NCBI GenBank assembly: GCA_030598525.1
Contig: JAUVPT010000065.1
Coordinates: 1 to 7,771 of the forward strand
Source of the DNA: Gemmatimonadota bacterium
Lineage (GTDB): Bacteria; Gemmatimonadota; Gemmatimonadetes; Palauibacterales; Palauibacteraceae
Direction of reading: 5' to 3'
Length of the DNA stretch: 7,771 nucleotides
Shown here in pieces: positions 1 to 5,156 of this stretch. The translations under genes and the position numbers were made by a program. Position 1 is the first letter of the stretch, and each line of letters begins with the position of its first letter. A model generated the notes under the pieces. The model was not told the origin of the DNA. It searched no databases and saw only the letters and a program-made list of their open reading frames with translations.

Positions 1-1
1 G

Positions 2-1087
2 ACCGGCGTTCCGCCGGATCGCGTCGAGGACGTGGTGATGGGCTGCACGAACCAGGCGGGAGAAGACACTCGCAACGTGGCCCGCATGGCTGCTCTTCTC
101 GCGGGCCTGCCGGTGGAAGTGGCCGGACAGACGGTCAACCGGCTGTGCGGCTCCGGGCTGCAGTCCGTGGTCAGCGCCGGGCACGCGATCCGGTGTGGCG
201 AGGGGGACGTGTTCATCGCCGGCGGCGTCGAGAGCATGTCCCGGGCGCCCTGGGTCACCCTGAAACCCGAGTCCGCCTACCCGCGCGCGGATCCCGTCTC
301 GGCTGATACCACTATCGGCTGGCGCTTCACCAACCCTCGGATGCCGGAGGAGTGGACCATATCCCTCGGAGAGACGGCGGAAGTCGTCGCCGACCGGCAT
401 GGGATCACGCGCGAGGAACAGGACGCCTTCGCGGCGGAGAGTCAGAAGCGAGCCACCCGTGCCATCTCCGATGGCCGGTTCGAGGCAGAGATCGTCCCGG
501 TCGAGGTGCCGCGACGCAGGGGCGACCCCGAGATCGTCTCCCTGGACGAACACCCCCGCCCTGAGGTGACCCCCGAGGGGCTCGCGCGTCTTGGGCCCGC
601 CTTCCGGCCTGGCGGCACCGTCACCGCCGGCAGCTCGTCAGGAATCAACGACGGGGCCGCGGCAATTCTGGTCGCCAGCCGTGAGGCGGCACGCGACCTC
701 GGCCTGCGGCCGCTGGCCCGCCTCGGAGCCACAGCCGTGGCAGGGGTTGACCCGTCGTGCATGGGACTGGGACCCGTGCCGGCCGTACGGAAGGCACTCG
801 CCAGGGCCGGTCTGAGTGTCGAGGAGGTCGACCTCGTGGAGCTCAACGAAGCGTTCGCCGCCCAGGCCATCGCCTGCATCCGGGAACTCGGACTGGACCC
901 GGAGCGCGTGAACGTGAACGGAGGCGCCATCGCCCTGGGCCACCCGCTGGGATGCACGGGCGCCCGCCTCCTGACGTCCCTGGTACACGAAATGGACCGT
1001 CGCGAGGCGGCGACCGGAATGGTCACGATGTGCATCGGCGTCGGCCAGGGAATCGCCACTCTACTTCACAAAGACCTTGATACGTGA
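2..1087 (+). CDS. paaJ: Thiolase, 3-oxoadipyl-CoA/acetyl-CoA acyltransferase type (5' partial)
   Basis: Cytoplasmic thiolase that cleaves a 3-oxoacyl-CoA with CoA to release acetyl-CoA, the last step of a beta-oxidation cycle. The reading frame is open from base 2, and 361 residues are visible. Thiolases run to about 390-400 residues, so roughly 30 N-terminal residues are missing. The acyl-accepting Cys lies in NRLCGSG (TGC at 146-148). The C-terminal His of GHPLGCTG is at 941-943 and the second catalytic Cys, in MCIGVGQG, at 1031-1033, so the active site is complete. The segment TTIGWRFTNPRM (about 310-345) resembles the TTIGWRF stretch I recall from PcaF/PaaJ 3-oxoadipyl-CoA thiolases more than FadA. 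Together with the PaaG- and PaaH-like neighbours this is why I give the symbol. The exact substrate is inferred, and a general acetyl-CoA acetyltransferase is the alternative. Its TGA overlaps the next start in GTGA at 1084-1087. Confidence 0.9.
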   Translation, partial: TGVPPDRVEDVVMGCTNQAGEDTRNVARMAALLAGLPVEVAGQTVNRLCGSGLQSVVSAGHAIRCGEGDVFIAGGVESMSRAPWVTLKPESAYPRADPVSADTTIGWRFTNPRMPEEWTISLGETAEVVADRHGITREEQDAFAAESQKRATRAISDGRFEAEIVPVEVPRRRGDPEIVSLDEHPRPEVTPEGLARLGPAFRPGGTVTAGSSSGINDGAAAILVASREAARDLGLRPLARLGATAVAGVDPSCMGLGPVPAVRKALARAGLSVEEVDLVELNEAFAAQAIACIRELGLDPERVNVNGGAIALGHPLGCTGARLLTSLVHEMDRREAATGMVTMCIGVGQGIATLLHKDLDT

Positions 1088-1893
1088 TAACTGAAGCGCA
1101 TGTATTGGTGGATGTTAGCGATTCCATAGGGACGGTGACGTTGAATCGTCCGGACAAGCTGAACGCATTCTTCGGGACCATGCGCGATGAGATCGGCGAG
1201 GCGCTCGAGGAGATGGCCGGCAGGGAGGACGTCCGGGTGGTGGTCGTCACGGGACGGGGCCGCGCCTTCTGCGCCGGGGCCGATGTGGGCTACATGGCCG
1301 ACCTCCTGGAACGGGGAGCGTACGACGAAGCCAACCTCCTCGTAACGGCCGGCCGCCGGGTGATCCGATCGATCATCGAGATGCCCAAGCCGGTCATCGC
1401 GGCCCTCAACGGCCCGGCGGCCGGCGGCGGAGCCAACATGGCCCTCGCCTGCGACCTTCGAATCGCCTCCGACCGGGCGGCGATCGGTCAGACGTTCAAT
1501 CGGATCGGCCTGGCCCCCGATTGGGGCAGCAGTTGGCTGGTTCCCCGGCTGGTGGGTCGGGCGCGAGCCGCCGAGCTCTTCTTTCTGGCCGAAATGGTCG
1601 ATGCGGCGCAAGCCGAGCGTATCGGCCTGGTGAACCGGGTGGTGCCGCACGCCGACCTGGAGGACACGGTCCGCGAGGTGGCAGGCCGTCTCGCTGCGAA
1701 ACCGGCTCTCGCCCTGGCGCTGGCCAAGGAAGCTCTTCGTCGTTCCCTGTCCGCCGACCTCGACGAGATGCTCGACTTCGAGGTACGGGCGCAGGACGAA
1801 GCGTTCCGCTCGGCCGACGCTCTCGAGGGCACCCGGGCCTTCATGGAGAAGCGAGCGCCGCACTTCGGCGACCCGGGGAGAGGGGTCCGATGA
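1084..1893 (+). CDS. paaG: Enoyl-CoA hydratase/isomerase family, PaaG-like isomerase
   Basis: Crotonase-fold protein of 269 residues, the usual family length. The first oxyanion-hole segment is AFCAGADV (61-68) and the second is the Gly run at 114-116. Both glutamates that drive hydration in classical enoyl-CoA hydratases are absent: the equivalent positions are Asn118 (GGGAN) and Phe138 (GQTF). Asp146 in the motif IGLAPDWGSSW is present; E. coli PaaG has IGLVPDSGGTW there, and this Asp is the catalytic acid of PaaG isomerases. I therefore read it as an isomerase, by analogy converting ring-1,2-epoxyphenylacetyl-CoA to the oxepin-CoA or shifting a double bond, not as a hydratase. It starts with GTG at 1084 inside the thiolase stop, with no convincing Shine-Dalgarno, so it probably depends on coupled translation. 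The first 20 or so codons are AT-richer than the rest. It ends in an ATGA overlap with the GNAT gene. Confidence 0.87.
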   Translation: MITEAHVLVDVSDSIGTVTLNRPDKLNAFFGTMRDEIGEALEEMAGREDVRVVVVTGRGRAFCAGADVGYMADLLERGAYDEANLLVTAGRRVIRSIIEMPKPVIAALNGPAAGGGANMALACDLRIASDRAAIGQTFNRIGLAPDWGSSWLVPRLVGRARAAELFFLAEMVDAAQAERIGLVNRVVPHADLEDTVREVAGRLAAKPALALALAKEALRRSLSADLDEMLDFEVRAQDEAFRSADALEGTRAFMEKRAPHFGDPGRGVR

Positions 1894-2405
1894 CCACCAC
1901 GAATCCGGTCCGGCGCGCCACGCTGGACGACCTCGACGAGATCCTGTCGCTATGGGTGCACTATATTCGGGTGCACCGGGTCAATCCGGCGTATCGTAAC
2001 ATGCCTCCGGACGCGGTCCGGACCCGGCGGGCCGTATTCGAGAGCCATATCCGCGGCGAGGACTCGGAAGTGCTCGTCGTCATGGGATCGGATGGGTCGC
2101 TGGAGGGGATGCTCTCGTGCTTCGAGGAGGACAACGCCTCGTACTTCTATCCACCGAAGTACGCCCGGATCCAGACCCCGTTCGTCCGGCCCGAGGCCCG
2201 CGGGCGCGGCCTTCTGAAGAGAATGCTGGACGAGGCCTATCGCTGGGCGCGTGAGCGCGAGCTCACCGAAACGCGCCTGTACCTGAGCGCGAAGGCGGAA
2301 GCCGCCAACCAGTTGGCGGAGGAACACGGCTTCGAGGCGATCGCGGTGATCCGACGTCGGCCCATCGAATGGGATTACCCGTCCGATCCAGGTCGGCGCG
2401 AATGA
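1890..2405 (+). CDS. GNAT family N-acetyltransferase
   Basis: Protein of 171 residues with the Gcn5-related acetyltransferase fold. The acetyl-CoA pyrophosphate loop is VRPEARGRGL (99-108, the R-G-x-G/A motif A). It is preceded by a beta strand and followed by an amphipathic helix to about residue 122. A second helix with NQLAEEHGFEA (140-150) is the usual motif-B end of the fold. The start is ATG at 1890 within the ATGA overlap with paaG, preceded by a purine-rich GGGGAGAGGGG four bases upstream. The same frame is open further upstream, but only inside paaG. The acceptor substrate cannot be told from sequence. Because it sits between two beta-oxidation enzymes and is coupled to both, it may acetylate one of them or act on a CoA-derived small molecule; both are guesses. 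A stand-alone stress or detoxification acetyltransferase is the dull alternative. Confidence 0.85.
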   Translation: MTTTNPVRRATLDDLDEILSLWVHYIRVHRVNPAYRNMPPDAVRTRRAVFESHIRGEDSEVLVVMGSDGSLEGMLSCFEEDNASYFYPPKYARIQTPFVRPEARGRGLLKRMLDEAYRWARERELTETRLYLSAKAEAANQLAEEHGFEAIAVIRRRPIEWDYPSDPGRRE

Positions 2406-3271
2406 GCTGCGACACCTTCCCTCCCCCGCGTGGCCCGGTCGTCGTGATCGGCGCCGGGACGATGGGACATGGCATCGCCCACGTGAGCGCGGCTGCCGGC
2501 TTTGAGACACGTCTGTTCGACGTCGATCAGGCGGCCCGGGAGCACGGCCTGGCGCTCATCGAGGCAAACCTCGACCGGGGAGTGGAGCTCGGCAAGGTGG
2601 AGCCCGCCGCGCGTAACGCGGCCCTCGATTTACTGAGCGAAACGGGAGATCCGGCGGAGGCGGCCGCGGGCGCGGAGCTCGTGATCGAGGCCGTTCCCGA
2701 GGACCTGGACCTGAAGCGCCGGGTGCTGGCGGAGTTCGCTTCGCATGTCAGTCCGGACGCGATTCTCGGGTCGAATACTTCGTCGCTGTCGATCAGCCGG
2801 ATCGCGGACGGGGTACCGGTACCCGAGCGACTGGTGGGGCTTCATTTCTTCAACCCGGTCCACATCATGTCGCTGGTGGAGGTGGTCCGGGGCGATCGCA
2901 CCGCCGAACGGGTGGTCGAGCGGGCCCGGAGCTTTGTCGAATCGCTCGACAAGGAAGCCATCATCGTCAACGACTCGCCGGGCTTCGCCTCATCGCGCCT
3001 TGGCGTGGCCATCGGGCTCGAGGCGATCCGGATGCTCGAGTCGGGCGTGGCCTCGGCACACGATATCGACCGGGCGATGGAGCTTGGCTATCGGCACCCG
3101 ATGGGGCCTCTTCGCCTGACGGACCTCGTGGGACTCGATGTCCGGCTGAGGATCGCGCGCTATCTGCATTCCGAGCTCGGCGAGCGGTTCCGGCCGCCGG
3201 CCCTGCTCGAGCGATTGGTGGAGGAAGGAAAGCTGGGACGAAAGACGGGACAGGGATTCTACTCGTGGTGA
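2402..3271 (+). CDS. paaH: 3-hydroxyacyl-CoA dehydrogenase (PaaH/Hbd type)
   Basis: NAD-dependent oxidation of a (3S)-3-hydroxyacyl-CoA to 3-oxoacyl-CoA. The single-domain-pair enzyme of 289 residues has the length of Hbd/PaaH and HADH, not of the long FadB fusions. The Rossmann loop is GAGTMG (17-22), with the NAD-ribose Asp expected near residue 40. Ser127 (NTSSL), His148 (GLHFFNP) and Glu160 (SLVEVV) align with the human HADH residues Ser137, His158 and Glu170 at identical spacing. The fourth active-site residue, Asn208 in the human enzyme, is Ser198 here (GFASSR). The C-terminal domain carries HPMGPLRLTDLVGLD (232-246) and ends in a GFYSW tail typical of the family. ATG at 2402 overlaps the GNAT stop (ATGA), which argues for this start despite about 12 residues before the Rossmann strand. 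By context it would oxidise 3-hydroxyadipyl-CoA; 3-hydroxybutyryl-CoA is the main alternative. Confidence 0.9.
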   Translation: MSCDTFPPPRGPVVVIGAGTMGHGIAHVSAAAGFETRLFDVDQAAREHGLALIEANLDRGVELGKVEPAARNAALDLLSETGDPAEAAAGAELVIEAVPEDLDLKRRVLAEFASHVSPDAILGSNTSSLSISRIADGVPVPERLVGLHFFNPVHIMSLVEVVRGDRTAERVVERARSFVESLDKEAIIVNDSPGFASSRLGVAIGLEAIRMLESGVASAHDIDRAMELGYRHPMGPLRLTDLVGLDVRLRIARYLHSELGERFRPPALLERLVEEGKLGRKTGQGFYSW

Positions 3272-3274
3272 TAC

Positions 3275-3283
3275 GGAGGAGGG
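3275..3283 (+). promoter_or_regulatory. Strong Shine-Dalgarno of the enoyl-CoA hydratase gene
   Basis: GGAGGAGGG lies four bases before ATG 3288, in the 16-base gap after the paaH stop. It is the only strong ribosome site inside the operon. The last gene can therefore initiate independently, whereas the preceding three junctions overlap. Confidence 0.8.
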
Positions 3284-3287
3284 TGAC

Positions 3288-4067
3288 ATGAGCGACGTGT
3301 TGCTGCTCGAAAAGCTGGAGGGACGGGTCGGCCTGCTCACCGTGAACCGGCCGGACAAGATGAACGCGCTCAACAACGAGGTTCGAGACTCACTCTTTGC
3401 GGCGCTGGAGGCACTTCGGCACGACGACGACGTGCGGGTGGTGGTGATCACCGGATCGGGCGACCGCGCTTTCATCGCCGGCGCCGACATCGGAGAGTTC
3501 AAGGACGCCGGTGCGGTGGAGCAGTACCGGTCGATGCAGGAGAGCAACATCTACTCCCTGATGGAGGACTTCCCGAAGCCGATCATCGCGATGATCAACG
3601 GATTCTGCCTCGGCGGGGGTTGCGAGCTCTCGATGGCGTGCGATATCCGGATCGCTTCAGATCGGGCCAAGCTGGGTCAGCCCGAGGTGAACCTGGGAAT
3701 CATCCCGGGAGGTGGCGGCACGCAGCGCCTGCCTCGCCTCGTCGGTGAGGGCCGGGCGGCCCTGATGATCATGTCCGGTACACTGATCCGGGCGGATGAG
3801 GCACTGGACATCGGCCTGGTGGACTCTGTCTTCCCCGCCGACGAGCTGCGGGAGAAGACGCTGGGAATCGCCCGCACCATCGCCTCCAAGTCGCCGGTCG
3901 CGCTGCAGGCGGCCAAGGAGAGCATCCTCGCCGCCCGCCGCATGCCGCTGGACGAGGGCCTGAAGTTCGAGCGGGCCTGGTTCGCGCTGCTGTTCTCTAC
4001 GGAGGACAAGGATGAGGGCGTCAGCGCCTTCCTGGAGAAGCGGGAGCCGGAGTTTAAGGGCCGGTAG
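3288..4067 (+). CDS. Enoyl-CoA hydratase, classical two-glutamate type (PaaF/Crt role)
   Basis: Crotonase of 259 residues that adds water across a 2-enoyl-CoA to give (3S)-3-hydroxyacyl-CoA, the substrate of the dehydrogenase encoded just upstream. The oxyanion segments are AFIAGADI (61-68) and the Gly run ending at 111. Both catalytic glutamates are present: Glu113 in GGGCE and Glu133 in GQPE, matching rat mitochondrial hydratase Glu144 and Glu164. GGGGTQRLPRLVG (141-153) follows as in standard hydratases. It is a distant paralogue of the PaaG-like protein in the same operon, sharing NRPDK and ACD-x-RIASDRA, but unlike that protein it has full hydratase chemistry. In a phenylacetate setting it would be PaaF; I give no symbol because the sequence alone fits many short-chain hydratases. 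It is the last gene before a strong terminator. Confidence 0.92.
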   Translation: MSDVLLLEKLEGRVGLLTVNRPDKMNALNNEVRDSLFAALEALRHDDDVRVVVITGSGDRAFIAGADIGEFKDAGAVEQYRSMQESNIYSLMEDFPKPIIAMINGFCLGGGCELSMACDIRIASDRAKLGQPEVNLGIIPGGGGTQRLPRLVGEGRAALMIMSGTLIRADEALDIGLVDSVFPADELREKTLGIARTIASKSPVALQAAKESILAARRMPLDEGLKFERAWFALLFSTEDKDEGVSAFLEKREPEFKGR

Positions 4068-4093
4068 CAGGACATCGGTCCACCGGGAGCGCA

Positions 4094-4127
4094 AAACGGC
4101 CCTGACCGCGTAAGGTCAGGGCCGTTT
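4094..4127. terminator. Bidirectional intrinsic terminator between convergent operons
   Basis: A perfect 14-bp stem (AAACGGCCCTGACC paired with its complement) encloses a 6-base loop GCGTAA at 4108-4113. On the + strand it ends in TTT, 26 bases after the hydratase stop. On the - strand it ends in TTTT, about 45 bases after the rpmA stop. The A/T ends of the stem supply a U-tract in each direction, so one structure can serve both transcripts. Confidence 0.85.
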
Positions 4128-4132
4128 CACAT

Positions 4133-4166
4133 GGCTCGCCGAGCCGGTGGGTGCGGGCTTCCCCGC
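4133..4166. other. Two small hairpins downstream of rpmA
   Basis: GGCTC-GCC-GAGCC (4133-4145) and GCGGG-CTTC-CCCGC (4153-4166) are short perfect inverted repeats between the rpmA stop and the main terminator. They have no U-tract of their own. They could protect or pre-fold the 3' end of the rplU-rpmA mRNA, or be chance features of GC-rich DNA. Confidence 0.4.
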
Positions 4167-4171
4167 GGCCA

Positions 4172-4426
4172 TCAGACCTGGACGATGCTCACGATCTTCC
4201 GCCCGCCTCGCTGATCGGCGAACTGAACCCGTCCGTCCGACAGCGCGAAGAGCGTGTCGTCGTTGCCGCGACCGACGTTGCGACCCGGGTGAATCCGGGT
4301 GCCGCGCTGTCTGACGATGATATGTCCGGCGCGTACCCGCTCGCCGCCGTACTTCTTCACACCCAGGTACTGCGGGTTGCTGTCGCGTCCGTTTCGGCTT
4401 GAACCGACACCCTTTTTATGCGCCAT
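4172..4426 (-). CDS. rpmA: 50S ribosomal protein L27 (bL27)
   Basis: Protein of 84 residues, the normal length for bL27, a large-subunit protein whose flexible N-terminus reaches towards the peptidyl-transferase centre. It begins MAHKKGVGSSRNGRDSNPQ, the family signature, followed by YLGVKKYGG, an RQRGT segment and HPGRNVGRG. The N-terminus starts directly with the conserved AHKK, so there is no cleaved extension of the kind seen in Firmicutes. Two bases separate it from the rplU stop. GAGG (4434-4437 read on the - strand), seven bases before the ATG and inside the last rplU codons, is the likely ribosome site. It is the last gene of the rplU-rpmA unit. The obg gene that often follows in other bacteria is absent; a convergent operon lies there instead. 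Confidence 0.97.
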   Translation of the reverse strand: MAHKKGVGSSRNGRDSNPQYLGVKKYGGERVRAGHIIVRQRGTRIHPGRNVGRGNDDTLFALSDGRVQFADQRGGRKIVSIVQV

Positions 4427-4428
4427 GA

Positions 4429-5055
4429 CTACGCCTCATCACGATTCTTGATGGCTTTTTGAACGTCGCTCTTCAGAATCCGGCCTTCCTTGCCGGTGCC
4501 TTCGATCGTCGCGAGGTCGAGTCCGGCTTCCTCAGCCAGCTCTCGGGCCGAATCCGTAATGTCGAAATCGGCGACCGGCGGCGTCTCGACGACCGCCGGA
4601 GTCTCTTCGACCACGGCTTCGACGGGCATGTCCGCCTTGGCCTCGGGCTTCGGAGCGGCCTTCTTCGAAGTTGCCTTCTTCGCGGCTGCCTTTTTAGGAG
4701 CCGGCTTGGCGGCCTCCGCACCCGGCGCCACTGACTTGCCCTTGCCGAAGTCGATATCCACGACACGCACATCCGTGAAACCCTGGCGATGCCCCTGCTT
4801 GCGGCGATAGCCCTTCCGGCGCTTCATCTTGAAGACGATGATCTTGTCGCCCCGCCCGTGGCAGATCACCTCGGCCGCCACCGCGGCGCCGTCCAGGGAC
4901 GGCTGCCCCACGATGATCTTGTCATCGCGCTCTGCGAGGAGCACGTGGTCGAACGTCACACGGTCGCCGGGCTCGGCGTCCAGCGTGGGCATCCGAAGCG
5001 TAGCATTCGGCTCCGCCCGGAACTGCTTTCCTTTGGCCTCGAATATCGCGTACAT
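4429..5055 (-). CDS. rplU: 50S ribosomal protein L21 (bL21) with linker and C-terminal E3-binding-like domain
   Basis: Residues 1-102 are a standard bL21, starting MYAIFEAKGKQF and including the rRNA-binding stretch KMKRRKGYRRKQGHRQGF. The family is normally about 100-105 residues, but this protein has 208. Residues about 103-165 are a disordered Ala/Lys/Pro linker turning to Val/Glu/Pro. Residues about 166-202 read as a peripheral-subunit-binding (E3-binding) domain: a helix SARELAEEAGLDL, the loop EGTGKEGRI and a second helix LKSDVQKAI. The two arginines that bind E3 or E1 in dehydrogenase E2 proteins match Arg171 and Arg192. No lipoyl or catalytic E2 domain is present. I chose ATG 5055 because L21 usually starts MYA and because AGAAG is correctly spaced only for that codon; ATG 5061 would add Met-Thr. 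The L21 call is certain; the domain call is from pattern and memory, without a profile search. Confidence 0.95.
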   Translation of the reverse strand: MYAIFEAKGKQFRAEPNATLRMPTLDAEPGDRVTFDHVLLAERDDKIIVGQPSLDGAAVAAEVICHGRGDKIIVFKMKRRKGYRRKQGHRQGFTDVRVVDIDFGKGKSVAPGAEAAKPAPKKAAAKKATSKKAAPKPEAKADMPVEAVVEETPAVVETPPVADFDITDSARELAEEAGLDLATIEGTGKEGRILKSDVQKAIKNRDEA

Positions 5056-5061
5056 CGTCAT

Positions 5062-5066
5062 CTTCT
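5062..5066 (-). promoter_or_regulatory. Shine-Dalgarno-like AGAAG that selects the rplU start
   Basis: AGAAG touches the upstream ATG at 5061, leaving no spacer, but sits six bases before the ATG at 5055. This favours the shorter L21 that begins MYA. The match to the anti-Shine-Dalgarno is weak. Confidence 0.5.
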
Positions 5067-5100
5067 GAATGCCAGGGTCAATTCTGATCGGTAGCCTAAT

Positions 5101-5129
5101 AAACTAGAAGCTTCCCGGGGTGGTGTCAA
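5101..5129 (-). promoter_or_regulatory. Sigma-70-like promoter for rplU-rpmA
   Basis: On the - strand, a perfect -35 hexamer TTGACA (5129-5124) is followed by a 17-base spacer and TAGTTT (5106-5101), a weak -10 in an AT-rich patch. This would put the transcript start near 5094, about 40 bases before the L21 start. A second TTGACA lies 22 bases further upstream (5151-5146). The site lies in the gap after rng, so rplU-rpmA can be expressed separately from rng, which is expected for ribosomal proteins needed in large amounts. Confidence 0.6.
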
Positions 5130-5156
5130 TTTCAGCGGAGTGTCTTGTCAACGTCC

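Noticed and set aside
1066..1863. 265-codon open frame on the - strand opposite the PaaG-like gene
   Set aside because: It is the antisense shadow of a gene with clear crotonase motifs. Its product has no recognisable domain, and long antisense frames are expected in GC-rich coding DNA.
1521..1889. Upstream extension of the GNAT reading frame
   Set aside because: It lies entirely inside the PaaG-like gene and translates to low-complexity Arg/Gly/Pro. The ATG at 1890, with an ATGA overlap and a purine-rich site upstream, is the natural start.
2369..2401. Longer start for the 3-hydroxyacyl-CoA dehydrogenase
   Set aside because: It adds residues unlike the family and overlaps the GNAT gene deeply. 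ATG 2402 in the ATGA overlap already leaves a 12-residue lead before the Rossmann strand.
4561..4749. L21 tail as a histone H1-like Lys/Ala tail or as the helix-hairpin-helix tail seen on some alphaproteobacterial L21 proteins
   Set aside because: The linker is Lys/Ala/Pro-rich, but the C-terminal module has the EGTGKEGR loop and helix pattern of an E3-binding domain, which neither alternative explains.
4429..4749. Functional link between the L21 E3-binding-like tail and the neighbouring acyl-CoA operon
   Set aside because: Tempting because both concern acyl-CoA chemistry, but the operons are convergent, separately terminated and otherwise typical; adjacency alone does not support it.
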